Shown in pieces: positions 34,810 to 44,036 of a stretch of 64,000 bases of DNA. Both the position numbers and the translations under genes were made by a program. The notes below the pieces were generated by a model. The model was not told the origin of the DNA and ran no database searches. It was given only the letters and a program-made list of their open reading frames with translations. The stretch comes from Kitasatospora phosalacinea (GTDB lineage Bacteria > Actinomycetota > Actinomycetes > Streptomycetales > Streptomycetaceae): assembly GCF_000717185.1 (NCBI RefSeq), contig NZ_JNYE01000001.1, forward strand, positions 1 through 64,000, in the 5' to 3' direction. Within the stretch, counting starts at the first letter, position 1. Each line of letters begins with the position of its first letter.

Positions 34810-36351
34810 TCAGCCGACGGGGACCACGGCGGGCTGGTCGGCGGGCTCAGCGGGGTCGGCGGCGGGGGCGGGTTCCCCGGCCGGGGCCGGGGTGGTGAGG
34901 ACGGCGGCCGCGGCCAGCACGAAGGCCAGGCCGGTGGCGAAGACGCCGTAGACCAGGTGCTTGGTGTTCTCGATCGCCTCGCCGTACATCGCGGTGGCGA
35001 ACTGGGTCAGCGTCACCCCGCCGAGGCAGACCACCAGCGCCAGGAACACCCGTCGGCGCGGGTTGCCGGCGCTGCGGCGCAGCCACCACGCCCCGGCCGC
35101 GGCCAGCACGAACTGGAGGCCGAGCACCCAGCCGCCGCCGAAGGTGCGCAGGAAGCCCGTGTACAGGGCCAGGCGGTGCTCCTGGGCACCGGCCGGCCGG
35201 CCCGCGGCGACCGGGTAGGTGCCGAGGTTGGGGGGCCGGGAGGCGGCGAAGTCGTCCAGGCCGCCGTCGGCTATCCGCAGCGCGACCCCGGGGTGGCGCA
35301 GCAGGTAGCCGCCGATGTTGGCGTAGGTGATCCGGTCCTTGACCTCGGGCCAGCGCGGGTCCTTCTGCGGCGCCTTCTCGCCCCACCAGTTCAGCCCGGC
35401 GTACTGGCCGAAGTCCGCGGGCAGGCCGAGGTCGACGGCGTCCTTCGCCGGGTCCGGGCTCTCGCCCATGATCCCGACGAAGATCATCTCCGTCCGGTTG
35501 ATCTCCTTGAACGCCTCCATCTGGTACACCAGCGTGTGCACCCCGGCCGCGCCGATGAGCAGCGCCGCGGCCAGCGGCAGCGCCCGGCTCCGGAGGCGTC
35601 CGGTCCACCGCCCGACCGGGACGCGGCAGGCCAGCAGCAGCACCAGGAACGGGACGGCCATCGTCAGCGCCTGCATCTTGGACGCCACCACCGTCACCGC
35701 GCCGACGGTGAACACCACCAGGCCCAGCACCCGGGCCCGGGGCGAGCCGCCCAGGTGCACCGCGCCCGCGGTGGCGAACAGCAGGCCGGTCAGCCCGGCC
35801 AGCTCGCTGAACGGCGAGGCCGCGTAGTCCGCCACCACCGAGTCGCCGACCACGACGAACAGCGCCGCGCAGACCAGCAGCCGCAGCACCAGGCGGCCGC
35901 GCAGGGCGGTCGCGAAGAGCGCGAACGCCAGGCCCACCAGGGCGCACCAGAGCAGCGCCTGCGCCCGCAGGTCCAGGTGGGCGGAGTAGCCGAGCAGCCG
36001 GCTGACCGGCCGGGCCAGTCGCGGCATCCACTGGCCGCTGCCCGGGTAGCGGCTGCCGGGCGGGCACTCGGCGGGCAGCGCGTGGTCGTAGCGGAAGTTG
36101 GCGTACTTGAACCACCACCAGGAGCCCTCGTCGAGGTGCACCTTGGCGTCCAGCGCGCACATCCGGCTCGGGCCGTCGCCGTTGTCGGCCAGGCCGACCG
36201 CCCCGTGGTGGAAGATCCGGACGACCATCGCCAGCGCGGCGGCCAGGCCCACCAGCGGGCCGAACACCCACCAGCGCCCGAGGAGCGCCGCCGTCCGCTC
36301 CACCCGGCGGCGGTGCGCCGTCCCCCGCCCCTGCGTCATCTGCTCGCTCAC
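34810..36351 (-). CDS. Polytopic membrane protein, WsfD-like glycan hexose transferase candidate
   Basis: A 513-residue protein with about ten membrane helices. A large extracytoplasmic loop follows the first helix (LADNGDGPSRMCALDAKVHL...) and a second loop carries the FKEINRTEMIFVGIMGESPD segment. The acidic ADNGDG after helix 1 is the position used by GT-C glycosyltransferases for catalysis. By recall it resembles actinomycete proteins annotated WsfD (glycan hexose transferase). Start GTG 36351 is chosen from AGGG upstream; GTG 36360 and ATG 36339 are alternatives. The C-terminal tail is Pro/Ala-rich. Confidence 0.65.
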   Translation of the reverse strand: MSEQMTQGRGTAHRRRVERTAALLGRWWVFGPLVGLAAALAMVVRIFHHGAVGLADNGDGPSRMCALDAKVHLDEGSWWWFKYANFRYDHALPAECPPGSRYPGSGQWMPRLARPVSRLLGYSAHLDLRAQALLWCALVGLAFALFATALRGRLVLRLLVCAALFVVVGDSVVADYAASPFSELAGLTGLLFATAGAVHLGGSPRARVLGLVVFTVGAVTVVASKMQALTMAVPFLVLLLACRVPVGRWTGRLRSRALPLAAALLIGAAGVHTLVYQMEAFKEINRTEMIFVGIMGESPDPAKDAVDLGLPADFGQYAGLNWWGEKAPQKDPRWPEVKDRITYANIGGYLLRHPGVALRIADGGLDDFAASRPPNLGTYPVAAGRPAGAQEHRLALYTGFLRTFGGGWVLGLQFVLAAAGAWWLRRSAGNPRRRVFLALVVCLGGVTLTQFATAMYGEAIENTKHLVYGVFATGLAFVLAAAAVLTTPAPAGEPAPAADPAEPADQPAVVPVG

Positions 36352-36438
36352 GCAGGGCACCCTAGTGCACTCGTTCGAACGCCCGGTTCCGGCGGAGCCC
36401 GGCCCTCCGGGGCACCGGCCGCCCGCCCGGAAACGGCG

Positions 36439-36477
36439 GGATCCGCCCGGGAGGGGGCTTCCCTCCCGGGCGGATCC
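36439..36477 (-). terminator. Terminator of the MFS exporter gene
   Basis: Seventeen-base perfect arms (GGATCCGCCCGGGAGGG and complement) with loop GGCTT, 15 bases beyond the exporter stop codon. Confidence 0.75.
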
Positions 36478-36492
36478 GCGGTGCGTGCAGCG

Positions 36493-38061
36493 TCAGATGT
36501 GGACGGCCGGACCGGCGTCGTTCGCCCCGCGCTTGGTGAGCAGGCCCAGGCCCGCCGCCGCCAGGGCGACGATCGAGGCGACCACGAAGGCCACGCCCAT
36601 GCCGCTGACGAAGGAGGAGTGGACGGCGTCCGCGACGCCCTGCGAGGCGTTCGGCGGGGCGATGCCGAGCTGGGCGGCCTGCTCGAGCTGCTCGCCGTCC
36701 GGGCCGACCGGCAGCGGGCCGCCGGTCGCGGCCTCCCAGTTGCCGGGCAGCACGCCGGTGACCTTGGAGGCCATCACCGCGCCGAGGACGGCGGTGCCGA
36801 GGCTGCCGCCGACCTGCATCGCGGCCTGCTGCAGGCCGCCCGCCACGCCGGACAGCTCCAGCGGGGCGTTGCCGACGATGACCTCGGTGGCGCCGACCAT
36901 GACGGGGCTGAGGCCCAGGCCCATCAGGACGAACCAGAGGGCCATGGCGCCGTTGCCGGAGTGGATGTCGAGGGTGGACATGCCGAGCATCGCGGCGGTG
37001 GTGAAGAGCATGCCCGCGACGATCGGGATGCGCGGCCCGATCTTGCCGATCAGGAAGCCGGCCACCGGCGCGCCGACGATCATCATGCCGGTCATCGGGA
37101 GCAGGTGGACGCCCGCGTCGACCGGCGCCATGCCGTGCACGTTCTGCAGGTAGAAGGTGACGAAGAAGATGCCGCCGAAGAAGGCGAAGGCCATCAGCAC
37201 CATCAGCAGGGTGCCGGCCGAGAGCGGCACCGAGCGGAACAGCGAGAGCGGGATCAGCGGTTCCTCGGCGTACTTCTGCCAGACCGCGAAGAACACCAGG
37301 GCGAGCAGCGCGCCGCCGAGGAACAGCAGGGTGGCGGGGTCCGCCCAGCCCCAGGTCGGGGCCTTGATGATGCCCCAGACCAGCATGAACATGGCGCCGG
37401 AGAGCAGCACGATGCCGGGGACGTCGAAGGACTTGGCGGCGTTCTCGGCCCGGACGTCCTTGAGGATCAGCAGGCCCAGGACCAGGGCGATGACGCCGAC
37501 CGGGATGTTGATGAAGAACACCGACTCCCAGTTGACGTGCTCGACCAGCAGGCCGCCGACGATCGGTCCGGCCGCGGTGGAGGCGCCGATGACGCCGCCC
37601 CAGATGCCGATGGCCATGTTGAGCCTGTCGGCGGGGAAGGCCCCGCGCAGCAGGCCGAGCGCGGCGGGCTGGAGCAGTGCGCCGAACAGGCCCTGCAGCA
37701 CGCGGAAGAGGATCACCTGCTGGATCGACCCGGCGAAGCCGATCGCGGCGGAGGTGGCGGCGAAGCCGACCGCGCCGACCAGGAAGGTGGTCTTGTGGCC
37801 GAACCGGTCACCGATCTTGCCCGCGGTGATCAGGAAGACCGCGAGGGCCAGCAGGTAGCCGGAGGTGACCCACTGGATGTCGGCGGGCGAGGCGTGCAGG
37901 TCCTGCTGGATGGCCGGGTTGGCGATGGCGACGACGGTGCCGTCGAGGGCGACCATCATGACGCCGACTGCGACGGTGAGCAGCGTCAGCCAGGGGTGCC
38001 CCCGGAGCCGCCCGCCCCCGTCCGGAGCCGCTTCCTTGTCGAGTACTACGGACTGGCTCAT
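36493..38061 (-). CDS. MFS drug exporter, DHA2 (14-span) family
   Basis: A 522-residue proton-driven exporter. Motif A-type GKIGDRFGHKT (about 81-91), ALDGTVVAIANPAIQQDL in helix 1 and WVTSGYLLALAVFLITAGK are typical EmrB/QacA signatures. About 14 helices are visible. The start is the ATG of MSQSVVLDKE; a longer frame adds an Arg-rich shadow. It is divergent from a TetR gene with two dyads between, so it is probably repressed by TetR and induced by its substrate, which cannot be predicted. Confidence 0.92.
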   Translation of the reverse strand: MSQSVVLDKEAAPDGGGRLRGHPWLTLLTVAVGVMMVALDGTVVAIANPAIQQDLHASPADIQWVTSGYLLALAVFLITAGKIGDRFGHKTTFLVGAVGFAATSAAIGFAGSIQQVILFRVLQGLFGALLQPAALGLLRGAFPADRLNMAIGIWGGVIGASTAAGPIVGGLLVEHVNWESVFFINIPVGVIALVLGLLILKDVRAENAAKSFDVPGIVLLSGAMFMLVWGIIKAPTWGWADPATLLFLGGALLALVFFAVWQKYAEEPLIPLSLFRSVPLSAGTLLMVLMAFAFFGGIFFVTFYLQNVHGMAPVDAGVHLLPMTGMMIVGAPVAGFLIGKIGPRIPIVAGMLFTTAAMLGMSTLDIHSGNGAMALWFVLMGLGLSPVMVGATEVIVGNAPLELSGVAGGLQQAAMQVGGSLGTAVLGAVMASKVTGVLPGNWEAATGGPLPVGPDGEQLEQAAQLGIAPPNASQGVADAVHSSFVSGMGVAFVVASIVALAAAGLGLLTKRGANDAGPAVHI

Positions 38062-38186
38062 GTCTCGGGACTTCCCCGTTCGTGTGGTGCGGCCGGGCCG
38101 CGCTGGAACGAAAGGCGGCGGCGCCCGGCCCTCACGCCCGTCCCCACGAGCTCCACGACGGACGGACACCGCCACCGCGGAACATT

Positions 38187-38228
38187 ATGTCAGCCTCTGA
38201 CATTCGACAAACGGTGACTCCTGTCACC
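38187..38228. promoter_or_regulatory. Two candidate TetR operators
   Basis: Perfect dyads ATGTCAG-CCT-CTGACAT at 38187-38203 and GGTGAC-TCCT-GTCACC at 38213-38228 sit between the divergent exporter and TetR genes. The first has TetR-like 7-3-7 geometry. Confidence 0.65.
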
Positions 38229-38266
38229 TGGTGCCACATCACGATCACGGCGCTATCGTTGGCACC

Positions 38267-38920
38267 ATGGCCACCCCCACCACCGCCGCCGACCCGCAGC
38301 CCGTCGGCCTGCGCGAACGCAAGAAGCGGCGCACCCGGGACGCCCTGGTCGACGCCGCCCACCGGCTGTTCCTCTGCCACGGCTACGGGCGCACCACGGT
38401 GGACGAGATCGCGTCCGAGGTGGAGGTCTCCCAGCGCACCTTCTTCCGGTACTTCGCCAACAAGGAGGAGGTCGCCCTCGCGGTGCTGGCCGAGGCCGAG
38501 GAGGCCTTCCTGGAGTTCCTGCGCGCCCGCCCGGCCGGGGAGAACCCGCTGGAGGCGATGCGCGGCGCCGTCCGCGAGGTCTGGCAGGCCGTCGACCGCG
38601 GGCAGGACAGCGGACCGGCCGCCCTGGAGCTGTTCGAGCTGATCGAGTCCACCCCGACGCTGCTCGCCGCCCACCTGCGGCACTCCATCCAGCAGGAGGT
38701 CGAGGTCGCCCGGATCCTCGCCGACCGCGAGGGCCTCGACCCGGCCGTCGACCTGCGCCCCCGCCTGCTCGCCGCCGTGTTCGGCACCGTGGTGCGGATC
38801 TCGCACCTCGCCTACGCCGCCGACCCGGACGCCCACCGCCACTCGATGGACGGCATGCTGGCCCTGATCGAGCGCCACTTCGACCAGTTGGGCCCGGCCC
38901 TGGCCGGCTCCTGGCGCTGA
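38267..38920 (+). CDS. TetR-family repressor
   Basis: A 217-residue regulator with an N-terminal TetR HTH (about residues 20-66: RRTRDALVDAAHRLFL, TVDEIASEVEVSQRTFFRYF) and a C-terminal ligand/dimer domain. The ATG lies exactly seven bases after TATCGT (38254-38259), with no ribosome site, indicating a leaderless message. The longer frame upstream overlaps the promoter and is rejected. Likely autoregulator and repressor of the divergent exporter. Confidence 0.92.
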   Translation: MATPTTAADPQPVGLRERKKRRTRDALVDAAHRLFLCHGYGRTTVDEIASEVEVSQRTFFRYFANKEEVALAVLAEAEEAFLEFLRARPAGENPLEAMRGAVREVWQAVDRGQDSGPAALELFELIESTPTLLAAHLRHSIQQEVEVARILADREGLDPAVDLRPRLLAAVFGTVVRISHLAYAADPDAHRHSMDGMLALIERHFDQLGPALAGSWR

Positions 38921-38998
38921 CCCCCTACCCGGGTAGCACCCCGGACGCGCTACCGCAGGGTGAGGACACCGGCCCGCCCCCGTCCTACCCTCGGCCCG

Positions 38999-40279
38999 GT
39001 GACCCCCTGGAAAGAGTTCCTCCGCGCCCTCACCGACCCCCTCGACGACCACCGCCCGCCGCTGGCGACGGCCCGCCGGAGATGGGTCCGGGCGCTCCCG
39101 TACGCGCTGGTGCTGGCCGCGGTCGGCTCCCTGCTGCCCACCGGCATCGTGACGCTCACCCGGTTCTACGGGGTGGGCCCCTCGCTGGCCACCGCGCTCG
39201 CCGTGGTGCAGTCCGGGGCGCTGGCGCTGGGGCTGACCAGGCCGCTGCTCGCCTGGCAGCTGGTCGCGCCGTCGGTGCTGGTCGGCGCGGTCGCCACGCA
39301 CGGCGCCGCCGCGGACCAGCCCTGGCCGTGGCCGGCCCCCACCCTGCTGGCGTACCTGTTCCTGATGGTGCTGCTGGCGGTCCGCGAGCGCGGCCGCACC
39401 CTGCTCGCCGTCTGGGTGGTCACCTTCCTCGGCTGCAGCCTGAGCTGGACGGCCTTCAACGCGCACTTCGACGGCACCTCGGTGGTGGTCGCCGCGCTGT
39501 CCGGGGCGGTGCTGCTGCTCGGCTGGAGCCTGCGCGGGCGCGGCGAGGCCAAGCGGCTGCTCGCCGAGCAGGAGCAGATCTCCGGGACCGAGCGGGCCCG
39601 GCGCACCCTGCTGGAGGAGCGCGCCCGGATCGCCCGCGAGCTGCACGACGTGGTCGCCCACCACATGTCGGTGATCACCGTCCAGGCCGACAGCGCCCCG
39701 TACCGGATCGAGGGCCTGCCCCCGGCCGCCGTCGCGGAGTTCGGGCAGATCGCCGCCGCGGCCCGCGGCTCGCTCGCCGAGATGCGCCGCCTGCTGGGGG
39801 TGCTGCGGGCCGACGGGGGCGCCCCCGACAAGGCGCCGCAGCCCGGGCTGGCCGACCTGCCGAAGCTGCTGGCCACCGCCGGGCAGGCGGGGGTGCGGGC
39901 CGAACTCGCCGTCGCGGACGGGGTGCCGGCGCTCGGCCCGGTGCCGGACGCGGTCGCGCTGTCCGCGTACCGGATCGTCCAGGAGGCGCTGGCCAACGTC
40001 GTCCGGCACGCGCCCGGCGCCACCGCCGAGGTCCGGATCGCGCCCGCGGACGGCGCGCTCGCCGTGAGCGTCCGCAACGGCCCGCCGCCCGGCCGGGCCG
40101 CCGCCGTGGAGACCTCCGGCGGCACCGGGCAGGGACTCGTCGGAATGCGCGAGCGCGTCCGGCTGCTGGCTGGCACCCTGGACACCGGCCCGACCGCCGA
40201 CGGCGGCTACCGGGTGAGCGCCGTCCTGCCGTTGGACGGCACCGGCCCGGGCCCGGCTTCAGGGGAGAGCACCGCATGA
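38999..40279 (+). CDS. Two-component sensor histidine kinase (HisKA_3 type)
   Basis: A 426-residue sensor kinase. Four to five membrane helices (about 34-178) are followed by a dimerisation/phosphoacceptor domain with His216 (ARIARELHDVVAHHMS) and a HATPase domain ending with QGLVGMRERVRLLAGTL. This NarL-partner class is common in actinomycetes; the stimulus is unknown because there is no large sensor domain. GTG 38999 lies seven bases after TACCCT (leaderless pattern). Its stop overlaps the regulator start (ATGA). Confidence 0.92.
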   Translation: MTPWKEFLRALTDPLDDHRPPLATARRRWVRALPYALVLAAVGSLLPTGIVTLTRFYGVGPSLATALAVVQSGALALGLTRPLLAWQLVAPSVLVGAVATHGAAADQPWPWPAPTLLAYLFLMVLLAVRERGRTLLAVWVVTFLGCSLSWTAFNAHFDGTSVVVAALSGAVLLLGWSLRGRGEAKRLLAEQEQISGTERARRTLLEERARIARELHDVVAHHMSVITVQADSAPYRIEGLPPAAVAEFGQIAAAARGSLAEMRRLLGVLRADGGAPDKAPQPGLADLPKLLATAGQAGVRAELAVADGVPALGPVPDAVALSAYRIVQEALANVVRHAPGATAEVRIAPADGALAVSVRNGPPPGRAAAVETSGGTGQGLVGMRERVRLLAGTLDTGPTADGGYRVSAVLPLDGTGPGPASGESTA

Positions 40280-40953
40280 CGATCCGCGTCCTCGTCGTCG
40301 ACGACCAGGCGATGGTCCGCGCCGGGTTCGCCGCCCTGCTCGGCGCCCAGAGCGACATCGACGTGGTCGGCGACGCGGCCGACGGCCGCCAGGCCCTGGA
40401 GGTCAGCGGCCGCACCCACCCCGACGTGGTCCTGATGGACGTCCGGATGCCCGAGATGGACGGCCTGGAGGCCGCCCGCCGCCTGCTCGACCCGCCGCCC
40501 GGCGTGGTGCACCGGCCGCGCGTCCTGATGCTCACCACCTTCGACGTCGACGACTACGTGTACGAGGCGCTGCGGGCCGGGGCCAGCGGCTTCCTGCTCA
40601 AGGACGCCCCGCCCTCCGACCTGATCGCCGCCGTCCGGGTGGTCGCCGCGGGCGACGCGCTGCTCGCCCCCTCGGTGACCCGCCGCCTGATCGCCGACTT
40701 CGCCCGCCACCGCCCCGCGCCGCGCCGCGACCCGCGGCTGCGCCTGAACGGCCTCACCCCGCGCGAGACCGAGGTCCTCGAACTCATCGCCCGCGGCCTC
40801 TCCAACCAGGAGATCGCCGCCCACCTCGTGCTGGCCGAGCAGACCGTCAAGACCCACATCGGCCGCATCCTCGCCAAGCTCGACCTGCGCGACCGCGCCC
40901 AGGCCGTCGTCCTGGCCTACGAGAGCGGCCTGGTCCAGCCCGGCGCGCAGTGA
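40276..40953 (+). CDS. NarL/FixJ-family response regulator
   Basis: A 225-residue regulator. The receiver domain has acidic pair DD9-10, phosphoacceptor Asp55 (VVLMDVRMPEMD), Thr in MLTTFD and Lys in FLLKDAP. A LuxR-type HTH follows (LTPRETEVLELIARGLSNQEIAAHL, about 157-205). It is translated by ATGA coupling with the sensor kinase. Targets are unknown; the downstream hydrolase/acyltransferase genes are possible but unproven targets. Confidence 0.95.
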   Translation: MTIRVLVVDDQAMVRAGFAALLGAQSDIDVVGDAADGRQALEVSGRTHPDVVLMDVRMPEMDGLEAARRLLDPPPGVVHRPRVLMLTTFDVDDYVYEALRAGASGFLLKDAPPSDLIAAVRVVAAGDALLAPSVTRRLIADFARHRPAPRRDPRLRLNGLTPRETEVLELIARGLSNQEIAAHLVLAEQTVKTHIGRILAKLDLRDRAQAVVLAYESGLVQPGAQ

Positions 40954-40999
40954 ACGGCGGGCAGTGAACGGCGGGCAGTACCGCGGGCAGTACCGCGGG
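40948..40999. repeat. Tandem repeats growing out of the regulator stop codon
   Basis: Two copies of CAGTGAACGGCGGG (40948-40961, 40962-40975) followed by two of CAGTACCGCGGG (40976-40987, 40988-40999). The first unit contains the last codon and stop of the response regulator. Confidence 0.85.
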
Positions 41000-41120
41000 C
41001 AGTAGGGCGCACCGCCTACCCCTCCGGTACGACCCCCGGGTTGGCTCCCCGGGGTGACGCCCCCGCACCCACCCCGTTCCTACCTTCCTCCTCGTTGCCG
41101 AACGAGCGGAGGAGGAGCGG

Positions 41121-42233
41121 ATGTTGTCACGTCTGCGTCGGGGGACGGCCGTGGCCGGGCTGGTGCTGGCCGCGGTGCTGGGGGTGGGGTCGTGGGCGTC
41201 GGCGGACGCGCAGACGCCGCTGACGGGGCCGCCGCCGGGCTCGGCGGCGTGGACGGCCGACACCACGCTGGGGGTGCGGCTGCCCGACCCGGGGAGGGCC
41301 TCGCCGGAGGAGGTGGCCGCGTTCTTCGCGGGCCTGCCGGTCGCGCAGCGCGACGCCCTGGCGGTGCGCCACCCGCAGGTGGTGGGGAACCTGGACGGCG
41401 CCCCGGTGGCGCTGCGGCTGCGGGCGAACGCGCTGGCCGTCGAGGAGGAGCGGGCCCGGCAGCGGGCCCGGGCCGGGGACGCCGCGCTGCCGTCCGCGGA
41501 GCGCGCCGCGGCCGCCGCGGCCGCCGACCGCTACGCGGGGCTGGCGCAGCACCGCCTGCTGGCGTTCGACCCGCGCGGGCGGGGCCAGGTCGCCGAGGTG
41601 TTCGGCGACCTGGAGCACGACGGGCGGGCGGCCGTCCTGGTGCCGGGCTCGGACGTCGACCTGGCGAGCTACGACCGCCCCTCGGCGACGGGGTACGACA
41701 CGCTCGCCGGGATGGCCCGGGCGCTGCGCGCGGCGAGCGGCGACCGGGTCGCGGTGGTGGCGTGGGCGGGCTACACGACGCCGGTCGGCCTGGGGGTGGA
41801 CGCGGCGCGGGAGGAGCTCGCCGAGGCGGGCGCGCGCCGACTGGACCGGCTGGTGCGGGGGTTGGCGCCGGTGGCCGGGCGGGTCGAGCTGTTCTGCCAC
41901 TCGTACGGGTCGGTGGTGTGCGGGCGCTCGGCGCCGGACCCGGCGCTGGTCGCGGGGGTGGTGGCGGTGGCCTCGCCGGGGATGGGCCTGGAGCGGGCGG
42001 ACGAGCTGCGGGTGCCGGTGTGGGCGGTGCGCCGCAACGCCGAGGACTGGATCGGTGACGTGCCGAACGTCTCGCTGCTCGGTTTCGGCCACGGCGCCGA
42101 CCCGACCTCGGGCGCCTTCCGCGCCCGGCTGCTGCCGTCCGCGGGTTCGCACGGCCACAGCGGCTACTTCGCGCCGGGTTCGGCCTCCCTCGCGGCCCTC
42201 GCCGCGCTCGCCCTCGCCACCACCACCGCCTGA
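41121..42233 (+). CDS. Secreted alpha/beta hydrolase (DUF1023-type), copy 1
   Basis: A 370-residue exported protein with a signal peptide (LRRGTAVAGLVLAAVLGVGSW, cut near ASA-DAQ). The alpha/beta-hydrolase domain has nucleophile elbow CHSYGS (Ser261), an LVPGSDVDL segment and C-terminal GHGADP for the catalytic His region. Substrate unknown; esterase or peptidase action at the wall is plausible. AGGAGGAG precedes the ATG. A paralogue lies at 44037. Followed after 29 bases by a membrane acyltransferase-like gene. Confidence 0.85.
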   Translation: MLSRLRRGTAVAGLVLAAVLGVGSWASADAQTPLTGPPPGSAAWTADTTLGVRLPDPGRASPEEVAAFFAGLPVAQRDALAVRHPQVVGNLDGAPVALRLRANALAVEEERARQRARAGDAALPSAERAAAAAAADRYAGLAQHRLLAFDPRGRGQVAEVFGDLEHDGRAAVLVPGSDVDLASYDRPSATGYDTLAGMARALRAASGDRVAVVAWAGYTTPVGLGVDAAREELAEAGARRLDRLVRGLAPVAGRVELFCHSYGSVVCGRSAPDPALVAGVVAVASPGMGLERADELRVPVWAVRRNAEDWIGDVPNVSLLGFGHGADPTSGAFRARLLPSAGSHGHSGYFAPGSASLAALAALALATTTA

Positions 42234-42262
42234 CCTCCCGTCAACTGCCCGAGGAGAACTCC

Positions 42263-43477
42263 GTGCCGACGCCCCTGACCCGACTGCGCCGCGCCGCGGC
42301 GACGGTCGACGCGAAGACCCCCGCCACCCGCGACCGCGCCCTGGACGGGCTGCGCGCCGTGGCCCTGCTGTCCGTGCCGGTGGGCCACTGGCTGCTGGGC
42401 GGGTTCAGCTCCGACGGCGGGGTGCTGCACAACGCCAGCCCGCTGGGGGCGCTGCCGTTCATGGCGCCGCTGAGCTGGCTGCTGCAGCTGCTGGGGGTGT
42501 TCTTCCTGGTGGGCGGCCGGGCCTCGGCGCTGTCGCTGCGCCGGGCGGCCGACCGCGGGGTGCCGGTGGGCGCGTGGCTGCGCGGCCGGGTGCTGCGGCT
42601 GGTGCGCCCGGTGCTGGGGGTGGCCGCGGTGTGGGCGGCGCTGGTGCCGCTGCTGCGCGCGCTGGGCGTGCCGGACGGGACGGTGCGCACGGGTGCGGTG
42701 CTGATGGTGCAGCCGCTCTGGTACGTCGCGGTGTACCTGGTGCTGACCGCGCTGACCCCGCTGTGCGTCAAGTTCGGCGCCCGGAGCCGGGGTTGGGGCG
42801 CGGCGTGGCTGATGGCGGCGGTCGCCGCGGTGGACTTCCTGCGGTACGGGCCGTGGGGCGGCGCGGTGCCGGGCTGGCTGGGCCTGCTGAACCTGCTGCC
42901 GGGCTGGCTGTTCGCGTACCAGTTGGGCGTGGACTGGGCGCACGGGCGGCTGACCCGGGCGGGGGCGAAGCTGCTGGCGCTGGGCGGGGCGGCGCTGTTC
43001 GCGGTGCTGCTGCTGGTGTTCCACTACCCGGCGAGCATGGTGGGCGTGCCGGGCGCGGCCCGGACCAACTCGCACCCGCCGTCCCTGCTGGTGCCGGCGC
43101 TGGCCGCGGTGCAGGGCGGCGCGGCGGTGCTGCTGAAGGACCGGCTGGGCCGGGCGCTGCGGCGGCCGCTGCTGTGGCTGCCGGTGGTGGTGGTCAACCT
43201 GGGGGCGATGACGGTCTTCTGCTGGCACCAGAGCGCGATGTTCCTGACGGCGCTGGCGGGTTCGCGGCTGGGCGCGCTGCCGGGCCTGACCACCGCCCCC
43301 GACTCGGGCGCCTGGGTGCTGGCCCGGCTGGCCTGGCTGCCGGTGTTCGGCGCGGTGCTGGCGCTGGTCGGCCGGTGGGCCCGGCGCTTCGACGCCCCGT
43401 GGCCGTCCCGGACGTGGCGGGCGGTGGCGGGCGCGGGCGCGGCGCTGTTCGCGGTGTACGCCCTGGGCTCGGTCTGA
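42263..43477 (+). CDS. Acyltransferase-3-like integral membrane protein
   Basis: A 404-residue protein with about ten helices. The opening RDRALDGLRAVALLSVPVGHWLLGG matches the acyltransferase-3 (OafB/WecH-like) pattern, where the His in the first helix is catalytic; FCWHQSAMFL near residue 315 fits the late conserved helix. Expected role: transfer of acetyl or similar groups to a cell-surface glycan or lipid. The GTG start has GAGGAG eight bases upstream and follows the secreted hydrolase closely, suggesting an operon. Confidence 0.8.
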   Translation: MPTPLTRLRRAAATVDAKTPATRDRALDGLRAVALLSVPVGHWLLGGFSSDGGVLHNASPLGALPFMAPLSWLLQLLGVFFLVGGRASALSLRRAADRGVPVGAWLRGRVLRLVRPVLGVAAVWAALVPLLRALGVPDGTVRTGAVLMVQPLWYVAVYLVLTALTPLCVKFGARSRGWGAAWLMAAVAAVDFLRYGPWGGAVPGWLGLLNLLPGWLFAYQLGVDWAHGRLTRAGAKLLALGGAALFAVLLLVFHYPASMVGVPGAARTNSHPPSLLVPALAAVQGGAAVLLKDRLGRALRRPLLWLPVVVVNLGAMTVFCWHQSAMFLTALAGSRLGALPGLTTAPDSGAWVLARLAWLPVFGAVLALVGRWARRFDAPWPSRTWRAVAGAGAALFAVYALGSV

Positions 43478-43556
43478 CGCGCCGTCGGCCGCGCGGCTCC
43501 GCGCCGGGCGCCCGACGTCCCGTCAACTGTCGGTGGCGGCGCCTACCCTGGCGGCC

Positions 43557-43892
43557 ATGGCGAGCTTCGAGGAACTGACCGAGATGGCCCTGGCGCTGCC
43601 GGGCACCCACCAGGAGGAGACCTGGGAGCAGGTGACGCTGCGGGTGGGGCGGAAGATCTTCGCGATGGGCCGGCCGGAGTCGGGCGAGGCCACCGTGAAG
43701 GCCGCCCCGGCCGAGCAGGCCGAACTGGTCGCGGCCGCACCGGGGGTGTACGCGGTGGCGCCGTACACCGGCCGGTTCGGCTGGGTCCGGGTGCGGCTGG
43801 CCGGGGTGGAGGCGGACGAACTGCGCGAACTGCTCACCGACGCCTGGCGTTCGGTCGCACCGAAACGGGTGGTGGCGGAGCTCGACGGGTAG
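43557..43892 (+). CDS. MmcQ/YjbR-family protein
   Basis: A 111-residue small DNA-binding-like (CyaY-fold) protein: EELTEMALALPGTHQEETWE, VGRKIFAMG, WVRVRLAGVEADELRELLTDAWRSVAPKRVV. Family function is unclear. The ATG follows TACCCT (43544-43549) by seven bases with no ribosome site, so the message is probably leaderless. Confidence 0.88.
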   Translation: MASFEELTEMALALPGTHQEETWEQVTLRVGRKIFAMGRPESGEATVKAAPAEQAELVAAAPGVYAVAPYTGRFGWVRVRLAGVEADELRELLTDAWRSVAPKRVVAELDG

Positions 43893-44036
43893 CGTCCGGG
43901 CGAATGTGACGGGGAACACTGTTTGCCCGCTGCCCGCGGGGTCGGCCGCCCTCTACTCTGGCTGACTAGTAGTTGGCAGTCACGGCACCGTCGGGTCAGT
44001 CCCGCCGCGATGTACCGGCCCGAGGGAGTGGACGCC

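Noticed and set aside
34957..38217. Plus-strand frame of over 1000 codons opposite the WsfD-like and MFS genes
   Set aside because: Low-complexity antisense shadow; the minus-strand membrane proteins have proper helices and motifs.
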